From contig JARVJZ010000002.1 in assembly GCA_029775855.1 (NCBI GenBank), positions 159,800 to 223,799 of the forward strand: a stretch of DNA of 64,000 nt. The letters are read 5' to 3'. A program made the translations under genes and the position numbers. This DNA is from Nitrososphaeria archaeon. Lineage in GTDB: Archaea > Thermoproteota > Nitrososphaeria > Nitrososphaerales > JAAOZN01. The notes beneath the pieces are model-generated. The model ran no database searches, was not told where the DNA came from, and worked only from the letters and a program-made list of their open reading frames with translations. Shown here one piece after another: positions 25,801-33,761 of this stretch (the first letter of the stretch is position 1; each line of letters starts with the position of its first letter).

Positions 25801-26349
25801 TCGACAAGAAGAAATCAGCTCGAAGCAGAGAAAGAAAAGATCATTGAATTCATAGAAAAAATAGAGGCTGAAAAGAAGAAGGTCTTTATGGAGACATTTG
25901 AGAAGATAGATAAAGAGCTGCGCGTGGTTTTTTCAAAGATTACAGGCGGTTCAGCGTGGCTTGAAATTGAGAACCCAGATGATATATTTGGTAGCGGCGT
26001 ATTCTTAATGACTCAATTCCCTAACAAATTACCTAGGGAGTCGAGCTCAGTAAGCGGCGGCGAAAAGACGGTTGCAGCTGTGTCTTTTATACTTGCGATA
26101 CAAGCGGTTTACCCTTCACCCTTCTACCTATTTGATGAGGTTGATGCGCACCTTGATGCAGTCAATGTGGAGAGAGTCGCGGCTCTACTAAAAGAAAGGT
26201 CAGAGAAGGCTCAGATAATAGCTATATCGCTTAGGGATGCCTTCATAGCTAACGCTACTACGGTGTATGGCGTATACATGGTTAAAGGTGTGTCGAATAT
26301 AGTGAGGTATAAACCTAGCATAGAGGTGGCTGCACGGAAAGTTGAATAA
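22804..26349 (+). CDS. smc: chromosome segregation protein SMC
   Basis: A 1181-residue SMC ATPase. Walker A GPNGGGKS is at 33-40. Two long coiled coils flank a hinge at ~505-650 (APEEVSVNLLIQAAKDGAVEGVIGRFGDL onward). The ABC signature SSVSGGEKT is near 1080 and Walker B YLFDEVDAHLD near 1110. It organises and segregates the chromosome as a dimer with ScpA and ScpB, which follow directly with short overlaps. TTG start chosen because the family N-terminus (FIKRLEIKGFKSFG) begins right after it. Confidence 0.97.
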   Translation: MAFIKRLEIKGFKSFGEKTVSLKFEPGFTAITGPNGGGKSNIMDAILFALGENNPKALRVNKLSSLIYESGESRLPSTRVSIVFDNTDKTIPVDSETVTVTREMDDKGESTYYLNGKKTTRNVVVEIMSLALITREGFNVVPQGMVMHISEMHPDDKRRLIEDIAGVSPFDAKKAEALKQLQEADMRLQVAMARIGEIEQRVYALEGERNDQLRLRHLEDEVRWAKALIASRNIALARRRRQEEEVRAKENSARLQELNNRLNDLKTEIANVEEEKKNFLSNVVDSSAGRLVDLQSKIGKLLYEDEKLRSEKSNASLRLFELREETPKLKERLQTLLVERKNFEEQLKEDNQKLKVLEDEKARLEKDIFNLQKEKARLQKIILNLNNRVERLKIGQSKLTARLTELRSKVELDKQRKNMLEESLNNIKERSATFLETLNTLEQHLNQIRQFKESEQNSLNKLKEDADSLTKRIEAVNKELTLSLGVLDKASRKLLQIDAQQSTIESVAPEEVSVNLLIQAAKDGAVEGVIGRFGDLISFKDEYKAAVLAAADEWADALVVADVKAMLRVAETAKRLKVKKLKIIPLSEVAEVEFVRKPLQAGLLGSLADYVDCGSNFRGLVNFIIGDTVLAETPRDAYLASRQGLRAVTLQGYLFEPESKGFRMGFSEKLRNLSNILTESSAKEDVAKALKALEDMIRKRKSELASLNKELTRLKDEQIKKTVSVEKIEAEAATISKAVERYSRLGNKVKRRIAAEAQKIEAIERRIDRTLTKITNIESMLKTIEERIKDLSAKIPIEEEQRIAEEIASKQKTLEELANQIREQITTIAKRKSELDYRLIPNIQEVEKVITEYDTEVKELEAFLNSSEEKRNTIAKELETLKEEESILLSKSKQSRSLIEEYESKLKHLRSQEEALRRSISVVEKELLLNNKNLEMLADAEHRYLSELSIYGYTEPIEYFDGVDELIKKLSEEYDELRRQVNLLADAQYKETYIGYKNLSTRRNQLEAEKEKIIEFIEKIEAEKKKVFMETFEKIDKELRVVFSKITGGSAWLEIENPDDIFGSGVFLMTQFPNKLPRESSSVSGGEKTVAAVSFILAIQAVYPSPFYLFDEVDAHLDAVNVERVAALLKERSEKAQIIAISLRDAFIANATTVYGVYMVKGVSNIVRYKPSIEVAARKVE

Positions 26350-26983
26350 AGAAGCCATAGCCAAAGAGCCTCTTAACATACTTGTCAACCCAGACCTCAT
26401 AAAAAAACAGAAGCCTTGGAAGATCGATATAGCTTACCTATTGAACCTATTTCTAAGCTTCATATCTAAGCTGGAGCGTTTAGATCTTCGGCTCTGTGGC
26501 TCAGCAGCCCTCTCCTCAGCCCTAATCTACCGCCTTAAAGTTGAATCTCTATTCTTAACCGAAAGATTAAGTGAAGAAAAGAGACCAGTCAATATAGAGG
26601 ATATACCTTTCATACTCCCCATGCCTATAAGATATGAACTTCATTCATCAACGGTTGAAGACTTGATAATAGCTTTACAGAAGATCATCGATGAAATCAC
26701 CTCTAGGAGTGATGCTAAACGAACTCAGCCAAAAACTGTAGAGTATACAGTTGAAATCGATCAATTTATAAACAAACTTAAAGAAAACCTTGAACCATTT
26801 AAAGAAAACCTACTTATGATGCTAAAGAAAGGCCCCATCCTATTCTCTACGCTGACCAAAGGTAAAAATATAGTAGAGGCAGCAAGGGCATTCATCTTTC
26901 TACTCTTCTTAGCAACCGACGGCATAGTCCTTTTAGAGCAGATCGACGAAGACTTGCTGATAACTGGTGCAGTTGAGCTTTGA
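26342..26983 (+). CDS. scpA: segregation and condensation protein A
   Basis: A 213-residue kleisin. The N-terminal part (WKIDIAYLLNLFLSFISKL) matches the ScpA helix bundle that contacts the SMC neck. The C-terminal winged helix (LLMMLKKGPILFSTLTKGKNIVEAARAFIFLLFLATDGIVLLEQ) contacts the SMC head. TTG start overlapping the smc stop by 8 bp; it overlaps scpB by 4 bp. Position supports the call, as kleisins diverge strongly. Confidence 0.88.
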   Translation: MNKEAIAKEPLNILVNPDLIKKQKPWKIDIAYLLNLFLSFISKLERLDLRLCGSAALSSALIYRLKVESLFLTERLSEEKRPVNIEDIPFILPMPIRYELHSSTVEDLIIALQKIIDEITSRSDAKRTQPKTVEYTVEIDQFINKLKENLEPFKENLLMMLKKGPILFSTLTKGKNIVEAARAFIFLLFLATDGIVLLEQIDEDLLITGAVEL

Positions 26984-27501
26984 CCAATGATGTTGAATCT
27001 AAGGCTAAGATAGAAGCTGCGCTTTATGTTTCAGGCAGACCGCTGACCGCTGAGGAGCTCGCTAAAGCTGCTGAGCTGACCTCTAAAAGAAAGGCTGTTG
27101 CATTAGCGCGTTCACTTATGCAATTCTATAATTCACCTGAGCGTGCAATACAGATAGTTGAATACTCTGGCAGTAGATTTGCGATGCAGCTTAAACCTCA
27201 ATACTCTAAGGTTGCAAAACGCTTTTCTATGAAGCCACTATTATCACAATCAACTTTAAAGACACTATCCTATATAGCCTTCTTTCAACCTATCACATCA
27301 CAAGATTTGGTGGAGAAAAGGGGGCCTCAAGCCTATCAGCATATAAGGCAGCTTGAGCAGATGGGGTTCATAGAAGGGGAACCATCAGGCAAAACAAAGG
27401 TGTATAGAACTACAACAACATTCTCAGAATACTTTGGTCTAAGCTCAGACCCTGAGCAGCTAAAAAAAGAACTCCAATCGAAGGGCGTGAAACTGCTTTA
27501 G
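26980..27501 (+). CDS. scpB: segregation and condensation protein B
   Basis: A 173-residue protein with two winged-helix domains: KIEAALYVSGRPLTAEELAKAAEL at the start, then LSQSTLKTLSYIAFFQPITSQDLVEKRGPQAYQHIRQLEQMGFIEGE. It dimerises and binds the ScpA middle region in the SMC complex. TTG start overlapping scpA by 4 bp (TTGA). Third gene of the smc operon. Confidence 0.9.
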   Translation: MTNDVESKAKIEAALYVSGRPLTAEELAKAAELTSKRKAVALARSLMQFYNSPERAIQIVEYSGSRFAMQLKPQYSKVAKRFSMKPLLSQSTLKTLSYIAFFQPITSQDLVEKRGPQAYQHIRQLEQMGFIEGEPSGKTKVYRTTTTFSEYFGLSSDPEQLKKELQSKGVKLL

Positions 27502-27552
27502 CATACAACCTTTTATATCTTAAGTTAGAGTGCTATTCGGTTGTGACTAACG

Positions 27553-27936
27553 ATGACTAAAGCCGTAGAGAATCTGCGTAAGAGGAAGATCACAGGAGGA
27601 AGAAGAAAGGTAGCACGCTCCAGAAGGGCTTACGAAAGAGACCGATACCCTATAGAGACTATATTAGGCGAGGAAAGGTCAGTAGCGAAACGGGTTAGAG
27701 GAGGGAATATAAAAATTGCCGCAAAAGAGGTTCAGTACGCTAATGTTGTTGATGAGTCAAATAAAGTTAGGCGCGTAAAGATACTTGGCGTAGTAAAAAA
27801 CCCAGCAAACAAAGAATATGAACGCAGACAAGTAATAACCAAAGGAGCAATCCTCAAAACTGAATTAGGTTTAGTGAAAGTCACATCTAGACCCGGACAA
27901 CACGGCGTAGTAAATGCAGTGCTTGTGAAAAGTTGA
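27553..27936 (+). CDS. rps8e: ribosomal protein S8e
   Basis: A 127-residue small-subunit ribosomal protein of the archaeal/eukaryotic S8e family: basic N-terminus KRKITGGRRKVARSRRAYERDR, and an ending with the family's ITKGAILKTELGLVKVTSRPGQHGVVNAVLV. Length is normal for archaea. It overlaps the SRP19 gene by 4 bp. Confidence 0.95.
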   Translation: MTKAVENLRKRKITGGRRKVARSRRAYERDRYPIETILGEERSVAKRVRGGNIKIAAKEVQYANVVDESNKVRRVKILGVVKNPANKEYERRQVITKGAILKTELGLVKVTSRPGQHGVVNAVLVKS

Positions 27937-28226
27937 AAGAATACGACCATCTAATTATTTGGCTGGACTATTTTAACTCAACCTTATCAAGGTCTGAAGG
28001 TAGAAGAATACCTTTGAATAGAGCTATTAGATCTCCTACGCTGGATGAACTTTGCCAAGCAGCTTCAATTTTAGGCTATAAGCCTCAACCATTTCAAGCA
28101 CGCTACCCAAAGAGGAGCCACATTCAATCTGGCTACATAGCTGTAGAAAAGAAGGGAAGTAAAACAAAGCTGCTTTATGAGTTAGCTGAAGCTCTTCGTA
28201 AAGTTAGGGGGAAGGTAACGACCTAA
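27933..28226 (+). CDS. srp19: signal recognition particle protein SRP19
   Basis: A 97-residue RNA-binding protein with the SRP19 pattern: IIWLDYFNSTLSRSEGRRIPLNRAIRSPTLDEL near the start, then RYPKRSHIQSGYIAVEKKGSK. It binds the tip of helices 6 and 8 of SRP RNA and helps load SRP54. TTG start overlapping S8e by 4 bp. Confidence 0.93.
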   Translation: MKEYDHLIIWLDYFNSTLSRSEGRRIPLNRAIRSPTLDELCQAASILGYKPQPFQARYPKRSHIQSGYIAVEKKGSKTKLLYELAEALRKVRGKVTT

Positions 28227-28256
28227 AGCTTGAAATAGGAAATTAAAGGCTGAGGC

Positions 28257-29417
28257 TTGGTGTTCAAAATAGATATAGTGGAAGTTAAAGAGGAGGATAC
28301 AATAATTTTAGCCCCTAAAAGCAGCGTTTTTGATAAGATACCACCTAAATCCCCAGCATTTTACAACCCCGCAGCTAAGCTAAATAGAGATGTCTCACTT
28401 AGAATCTATAGTGCGTATGCTCGTTTAACTTGTTCAAACATAACCTTTGGCGACGCTCTTGCTGGTGTAGGCGCTAGAGGACTTAGAGTAGCCAAGGAGT
28501 GCAAAGGTGTCGCCCAAGTCTACTTGAATGATTTAAACCCTAAAGCTATTGAACTTGCCAGATATGCAGCGGAGTTAAATGGTGTATCAGAAAAATGTGT
28601 GTTCACTACAAAAGATGCCATCCTATTTCTAGCTGAGCACTCACAACCAGCGAGACGATTTGACATATTGGATATAGATCCCTTTGGTTCACCCACGCCT
28701 TTCCTTGCTGCTGCGTTAAGAGCGGTTAAGCGAGGAGGTTTAATTTCTCTCACAGCTACCGATACAGCGGTGCTGTGCGGTGTATATCCAAAGGTTGCAT
28801 TAAGGAGGTATGGTGGGTTATCTATAAGATGTGAGTATGGAAATGAGGTTGGTGTAAGACTACTATTTGGCGCTGCATCTAAGCTGGCTATGAGCATGGA
28901 TGCTGGCATAATTCCTGTATTTGCCCAAGCAAGCAGACATTATATTAGAGTCTATTTTACTTTGGAGAAGCGCGCCTCAAAAGCAGAGGAGAACCTTACA
29001 AATATAGGCTACTTAAACCACTGTATAGAATGCGGCTACAGAGAAGTTGGAGCATCATTATTAAACACTTGCCCAAAATGTAAAGCGAAGATGTTGAACG
29101 CTGGTCCTCTCTGGATTGGGGAGATTAATTCAAAAAGTATTCTTGAAAACGCTGTTAAACTTAACTCTGATACTACCAGCGCTGTAGGTAAGATCGTTTC
29201 TTTAGCCCTTGGTGAATGTGGGCTTCCACCTACTTACTATATTGTAGATAAGATAGCTGACCGACTAGATGTGTTGACACCACGCACCGAGGAGGTTATA
29301 ACTCGCCTTAAGACGATGGGTTTTAGAGCCGCAAGAACTATATTTAACCCAAAAGGGATTAGGACAGACGCATCTAAGGAGGATGTTGAAGCGGCTGTTT
29401 TAGGTTTGAAGAAGTAA
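28257..29417 (+). CDS. trm1: tRNA (guanine26-N2)-dimethyltransferase Trm1
   Basis: A 386-residue SAM-dependent methyltransferase: GDALAGVGARGLRVAKE (SAM-binding loop) and DILDIDPFGSPTPFLAAAL (catalytic DPFG). A zinc-finger-like segment HCIECGYREVG...NTCPKCKAKM follows near residue 260. It dimethylates G26 of tRNAs. The TTG at 28257 is given as start; GTG at 28260 is equally possible. Its end overlaps rlmE by 18 bp. Confidence 0.95.
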   Translation: MVFKIDIVEVKEEDTIILAPKSSVFDKIPPKSPAFYNPAAKLNRDVSLRIYSAYARLTCSNITFGDALAGVGARGLRVAKECKGVAQVYLNDLNPKAIELARYAAELNGVSEKCVFTTKDAILFLAEHSQPARRFDILDIDPFGSPTPFLAAALRAVKRGGLISLTATDTAVLCGVYPKVALRRYGGLSIRCEYGNEVGVRLLFGAASKLAMSMDAGIIPVFAQASRHYIRVYFTLEKRASKAEENLTNIGYLNHCIECGYREVGASLLNTCPKCKAKMLNAGPLWIGEINSKSILENAVKLNSDTTSAVGKIVSLALGECGLPPTYYIVDKIADRLDVLTPRTEEVITRLKTMGFRAARTIFNPKGIRTDASKEDVEAAVLGLKK

Positions 29418-30020
29418 GTCCTGCTCCGGCTTGTAGTTTTTGCATACAAAGTATAATTCGCTACTTTGACCTCTACTAGCTAATGGTTTGGTTATATCTA
29501 CCTTCTCAAACATCTTCCTTAACTGTGATTTGATCACTGGAAGGTCTTCTCCATCAAAGACCTTCAACACAGCCGAACCAGATGGTTTAAGAAGATGTGG
29601 CATAACTGAGAGCACCCTCCTCGTCAAATCTATCTGCCTACTGTGATCTAGCTCCCAAACGCCAGATACATTAGGCGAAAGATCTGAGAGGATGACATCA
29701 ACCTTTCCGTTTGTGGAAGATGCAACTGCTTCAACTAGATCGCTGCTAAACACATCCATCCTTATAGTTGAGACGTTTTTGGCAACATATTGAATCTCCT
29801 TTATGTCCACGCCTACAACAAGCCCTTCTGAACCCACTCTCTTAGATGCTACTTGGAGCCAACCTCCGGGTGCGGCGCCAAGATCTAAGACTTTATCCCC
29901 TTTTTTGAAGATGTTGTAGCGTTCATCTATCTGTATAAGTTTAAAGGCTGCTCGACTTCGGTATCCTTGTGCAGCGGCTAATCTTCGATAGAGGTCTCGT
30001 TTGGCTTCCCTTAGCCTCAA
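29400..30020 (-). CDS. rlmE: 23S rRNA 2'-O-ribose methyltransferase RlmE/FtsJ
   Basis: A 206-residue FtsJ-family methyltransferase: RSRAAFKLIQIDERYNIF with the catalytic Lys, SAM-binding loop VLDLGAAPGGWLQVAS, and VDVILSDLSPNVSGVWELDH with the catalytic Asp. It 2'-O-methylates a ribose of 23S rRNA or tRNA. TTG start. The upstream RPC34-like gene on the same strand ends 15 bp before it. Confidence 0.93.
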   Translation of the reverse strand: MRLREAKRDLYRRLAAAQGYRSRAAFKLIQIDERYNIFKKGDKVLDLGAAPGGWLQVASKRVGSEGLVVGVDIKEIQYVAKNVSTIRMDVFSSDLVEAVASSTNGKVDVILSDLSPNVSGVWELDHSRQIDLTRRVLSVMPHLLKPSGSAVLKVFDGEDLPVIKSQLRKMFEKVDITKPLASRGQSSELYFVCKNYKPEQDLLLQT

Positions 30021-30035
30021 TACTTTTGGCTCACC

Positions 30036-30434
30036 TTAGGTGGCTGCGGTGTCGCCTTGATTATAGGATGCAAATTCTTGCTTAACCCATTCTACTATCT
30101 TATTGCAGGTGTATGGCGTAACTACGCCGTTTGGTGCGCACTTACTTTCCACTTCACAGGTTATGCAGGGTGCTTGCTCTATTGATTTAATTTGAATGGG
30201 GAGGCGTAGTGGTGTGAGCTTGTATGTCCATCTGCCGTTGTCAAGGACGCGCTCTCTTTTAACTAGTCCTCTTTTCTCAAGGCGTATAGCTAGTCTTGAA
30301 CCATCTCTGCTTGTTAGGTTAAGTTTCTTCCAAAGTTCACTTTGAAGGACGCCTTCTTTTCCGTGCTCTACAACTAGCTTATAGACTCTGGATGTTAAAT
30401 CGAGTACTCCGTTTTGTTTGCTGTTTTGCTGCAT
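30036..30434 (-). CDS. RPC34/TFE-beta-like winged-helix Fe-S transcription factor
   Basis: A 132-residue protein: a winged helix at ~12-75 (GVLQSELWKKLNLTSRDGSRLAIRLEKRGLVKRE) and four cysteines C90, C93, C99, C110 in the pattern C-x2-C-x5-C-x10-C followed by NKIVEW. This pattern matches the cubane Fe-S site of the Pol III subunit RPC34/hRPC39 and its archaeal orthologue TFE-beta, which helps open the promoter with TFE-alpha. Known members occur in Crenarchaeota and Thaumarchaeota, which fits a TACK organism. Confidence 0.8.
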   Translation of the reverse strand: MQQNSKQNGVLDLTSRVYKLVVEHGKEGVLQSELWKKLNLTSRDGSRLAIRLEKRGLVKRERVLDNGRWTYKLTPLRLPIQIKSIEQAPCITCEVESKCAPNGVVTPYTCNKIVEWVKQEFASYNQGDTAAT

Positions 30435-30483
30435 AACGCTTCCCCCTTTTTTTACCGTTATTATTTTATATTAGGGGTAGGTT

Positions 30484-31533
30484 TTATATCAACTTTTTTG
30501 TAGCAATATCTTTTATTACCTCTAAGGTTTGAATTATATCTTCTTTATCTATGCCTCTGTGTGTAACCATACGAATTAAGTTTCCTTTTACTGTAAGAGC
30601 CTTTATACCATATTTTGACAAGGCGGATATGAAGGCGCTTCCAGATACACCCAGATTTGAGACATCAAACATAACTATGTTGGTCTGAACTCTTCTAACA
30701 TCTATCTTTATCCCATCTATCTTCGCCAAGCCCTCAGCTAAAAGCCGTGCATTGATGTGGTCTTCCTTAAGCCTATCAACCATTTTTTCGAGAGCAACTA
30801 AACCAGCTGCAGCTATAATGCCAGCTTGTCTCATGCCTCCGCCAAGCATCTTTCTCATCCTACGCGCCCTTTCTATAAACGAACTCGAGCCGACTACGAC
30901 TGAACCTATAGGTGCACTAAGGCCTTTTGAAAGGCAGAACATAACCGAATCCGCTGGCGAAACAAGATGCTTAACATCCACATCAAGCGCTACTGCAGCA
31001 TTAAATATGCGCGCACCATCTATATGCACGGCAAGCCCGTGCTTCGCTGCAACCTCGCTGACCTTACGCGTCTGCAACGGAGTCATACAGATGCCGCCTG
31101 CTAAATTATGGGTATTTTCTAGACAGAGTAGTGTGGTTCTTGGAAAATGTGGGTTAGGTGGTCGAATGGCTTCTTCGACCGCTTCGGGTGCTAAAATACC
31201 CATTTTACCTTTTATTGGTCTTGGTAGAACACCGGCGATTGCTGAGAGTCCTCCGAGTTCGTAGTGGTAGATGTGTGCATCTGCCTCTAAAATGACCTCG
31301 TCGCCTCGTTTGGTGTGGGATAGAATTGACACGAGGTTTCCTTGTGTGCCGCTGGTAACGAGGAGGGCTGCTTCTTTACCCATCTTCTTCGCAGCTACAT
31401 CTTCTAACGCGTTAACTGTTGGATCTTCTCCGAAGACATCGTCTCCAAGTTTTGCGTTTTTTATTGCCTCAAGCATTTCTTCTGTAGGTAGGGTTACTGT
31501 GTCGCTTCTTAGATCAATTATCTTATTTACCAA
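30484..31533 (-). CDS. ltaE: low-specificity L-threonine aldolase
   Basis: A 349-residue PLP enzyme: N-terminal DLRSDTVTLPTEEMLEA, the TSGTQGNL motif, LENTHNLAGG, and the PLP lysine K203 in MFCLSKGLSAPIGS. It cleaves L-threonine or allo-threonine to glycine and acetaldehyde. Glycine made here could feed the glycine-cleavage protein GcvT encoded elsewhere in the window. It follows TFB directly by 2 bp. Confidence 0.93.
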   Translation of the reverse strand: MVNKIIDLRSDTVTLPTEEMLEAIKNAKLGDDVFGEDPTVNALEDVAAKKMGKEAALLVTSGTQGNLVSILSHTKRGDEVILEADAHIYHYELGGLSAIAGVLPRPIKGKMGILAPEAVEEAIRPPNPHFPRTTLLCLENTHNLAGGICMTPLQTRKVSEVAAKHGLAVHIDGARIFNAAVALDVDVKHLVSPADSVMFCLSKGLSAPIGSVVVGSSSFIERARRMRKMLGGGMRQAGIIAAAGLVALEKMVDRLKEDHINARLLAEGLAKIDGIKIDVRRVQTNIVMFDVSNLGVSGSAFISALSKYGIKALTVKGNLIRMVTHRGIDKEDIIQTLEVIKDIATKKLI

Positions 31534-31535
31534 AT

Positions 31536-32477
31536 TTAGTTTGCATCTCGATTGTTAACCGATCTTTGCGGTTTAAGCTTTTGTCTTATAACATAATTAT
31601 CTAAAATTTCTTTGTATCTATGTCTGACCGTTACCTCGGTGATATCGGCTGCAAGTGCTACTTCACGCTGAGGGAGGTTTTCGCTGTTTATGACAGAAGC
31701 AATATAGATGCAGGCTGCTGCTAAGCCGTTTGGGGACTTACCGTCGTGTATGCTTATACTTTTTGTTGCTTTGAATATTTGTAGGGCGAGTCTCTCAGTC
31801 TTTGGGCTTAGCTTCATAATATTTGCTAACCTAGCTATATGTTTTTCTACTGTAGGGAGAGGAAGATGATCCACCGAAGCTTCAGAAGCGATCATGCGGT
31901 AGTATTTGTTAAGCGCTTTCACCTCTATTCCCGCTGCTTCAGAGACCTCTTTGGCGCTTCTTTCAACCTCGTGGATCTTGGCTGAGAGGTAGACTATTGC
32001 TGCTGTTACTTTAGAGACGGATCTGCTTTTCACAATCCCTTTCTTTTGAAGCTGCCGATATATGCGTGAAGCGGTTTCGGCTACTACTGAGGGCATCTTC
32101 AGGCTGCTACATAGGTTGTTTATCGTTGATAGAGCGTAGGCTAAACTCCTTTCAGCCGGTGAGGATGTTCTTAGACGCTTCTGCCATATCCTAAGCGCGT
32201 CGTATTTATTACCTACAGATTCGGTTGAGTCTTGTGTGTAATCTATTTCACTGCCTATACCATAGTCATGGAGTGTTGGTGTAATGGGTGAGCCCACCCT
32301 TACTCTCTTCTCCTTATCTTCGATATCGAAAGCCTTCCACTCCGGGCCTGGGTCGATGATGTGTTCGTCTAAAATATATCCACAGGCTTCGCAGAAGGCT
32401 TCGCCGCGCTCTGGGTCGCCTATTAACCTTCCACCACAAATTTTGCATATTAAAGATTCATCTATATCTTTATCCAC
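31536..32477 (-). CDS. tfb: transcription initiation factor IIB (TFB)
   Basis: A 313-residue protein with an N-terminal zinc ribbon (C11, C14, C29, C32), the B-finger region (WKAFDIEDKEKRVRVGSP), then two cyclin repeats (about 115-200 and 210-305). It bridges TBP-bound promoters and RNA polymerase. It overlaps the upstream gar1 gene by 8 bp. Confidence 0.95.
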   Translation of the reverse strand: MDKDIDESLICKICGGRLIGDPERGEAFCEACGYILDEHIIDPGPEWKAFDIEDKEKRVRVGSPITPTLHDYGIGSEIDYTQDSTESVGNKYDALRIWQKRLRTSSPAERSLAYALSTINNLCSSLKMPSVVAETASRIYRQLQKKGIVKSRSVSKVTAAIVYLSAKIHEVERSAKEVSEAAGIEVKALNKYYRMIASEASVDHLPLPTVEKHIARLANIMKLSPKTERLALQIFKATKSISIHDGKSPNGLAAACIYIASVINSENLPQREVALAADITEVTVRHRYKEILDNYVIRQKLKPQRSVNNRDAN

Positions 32478-32718
32478 TTTTATCGCCCTCAGTAGAGGTG
32501 TATACTTCTTTCCCTTCGAGCTTCTTAACTCTATCGCTTAATGGAATACAAGATAGGTATGGTGCTTTAACTTGCCCAAAGACTTCAGCAACCTTAGCGA
32601 CCTTTCTTCCGTTAGCGTCGATAATTATAGCGCCTACCTTAATGTTTGAAGTGGTGGCTTTGACTATGAGTCTGCCGCTCTTTGCTAGGTGTAAAACTAG
32701 GCCTACTTTTTCAACCAA
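32470..32718 (-). CDS. gar1: H/ACA ribonucleoprotein protein Gar1
   Basis: An 82-residue beta-barrel protein of the Gar1 type: VLHLAKSGRLIVKATTSNIKVGAIIIDANGRKVAKVAEVFGQVKAPYLSC. It is part of the H/ACA guide RNP that pseudouridylates rRNA. TTG start. Gar1 next to TFB is a common archaeal gene order. Confidence 0.9.
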   Translation of the reverse strand: MVEKVGLVLHLAKSGRLIVKATTSNIKVGAIIIDANGRKVAKVAEVFGQVKAPYLSCIPLSDRVKKLEGKEVYTSTEGDKSG

Positions 32719-32747
32719 AGTTCAAGCCTTGCCCGCAACATGTGATT

Positions 32748-33743
32748 CTACTTGTATTCGTAGAAGCCCCTCTTGGTCTTTCTACCGAGTCTACCGGCTG
32801 CAACCATCTTTCTAAGTATGTGGATGGGTTTGGGCATCGTGTTCCCACCTTGCATACTCTTGATGCTCTGATCCATATGGTAGAGCACATCTATGCCTAT
32901 CAAATCTGCTAATTCAAATGGCCCCATAGGCATGCCAGCGCCGCTCTTCATAGCTAGGTCGATATCCTTCATATCTGCAACACCTTCTTCATAGAGAGCA
33001 AAGGCTTCATTGAGCATAGCCATAAGCACACGGTTCACTAGGAATCCTGGTATGTCTTTTACCACTATAGGTTGCATCGTTGCTCTATGGTTCTTAATGG
33101 ATTTGCAGAAGTTTATGACGGTGTCCACTGTAGTTTGACTTGTTTCTAACCCTGGAATTACTTCTATTAATGGCAGTAGAGTTGGCGGGTTAAAGAAGTG
33201 GATACCTATTACTTTGTCCGGTCTTTTTGTTGCCGCTGCTATTTCACTTATCATTATAGTTGAGGTGTTGGATGCTAATATAGTGTGGCTTGGGGCAACT
33301 TCGTCGAGCTTCTTGAAGATCTCCTTCTTAACATCGATCTCTTCAACGACCGATTCTATGATTAAGTCTACATCGTTGAAGTCTTCTAGGTTGAGGGTGG
33401 GGTGTATGCGTTGATAGATCTGATTTATTGTTGACTCGTCGAGTTGCGGCTTTAGCTTATCTTTTATAATCGCTTTTTGTTCTTCTGTGAACTGGATTCC
33501 TAGTGTCTGCTCCGCTTTCTTGATCTCTCGCTCCGCTCTGGTTTTATTGTATTCAAGTAGATCGTTCAGCGTCTTCTTTATGTCTGATAAAGCCCTTTGT
33601 TTTGATTCTTCTGTTCTATGCCGAGTCTTAACCTCATAGCCGTTAAAAGCCATAACCTCTGCTATCTGAGCACCCATTACACCAGCGCCAACAACACCAA
33701 TCTTCTTAATATTTGAGGACAATCTACTCACCTTCTTAAGCAT
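32748..33743 (-). CDS. 3-hydroxyacyl-CoA dehydrogenase
   Basis: A 331-residue NAD-dependent enzyme. Rossmann loop IGVVGAGVMGAQIAEVMA at ~15-32; VIESVVEEIDVKKEIFKKLDE and ASNTSTIMISEIA in the middle; catalytic His in VIGIHFFNPPTLLPLIEVI. The C-terminal helical domain ends GRKTKRGFYEY. It oxidises 3-hydroxyacyl-CoA to the 3-oxo form (or the reverse) and pairs with the thiolase gene 18 bp upstream. Confidence 0.93.
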   Translation of the reverse strand: MLKKVSRLSSNIKKIGVVGAGVMGAQIAEVMAFNGYEVKTRHRTEESKQRALSDIKKTLNDLLEYNKTRAEREIKKAEQTLGIQFTEEQKAIIKDKLKPQLDESTINQIYQRIHPTLNLEDFNDVDLIIESVVEEIDVKKEIFKKLDEVAPSHTILASNTSTIMISEIAAATKRPDKVIGIHFFNPPTLLPLIEVIPGLETSQTTVDTVINFCKSIKNHRATMQPIVVKDIPGFLVNRVLMAMLNEAFALYEEGVADMKDIDLAMKSGAGMPMGPFELADLIGIDVLYHMDQSIKSMQGGNTMPKPIHILRKMVAAGRLGRKTKRGFYEYK

Positions 33744-33761
33744 CTAGCTAGTAAAAGATGT

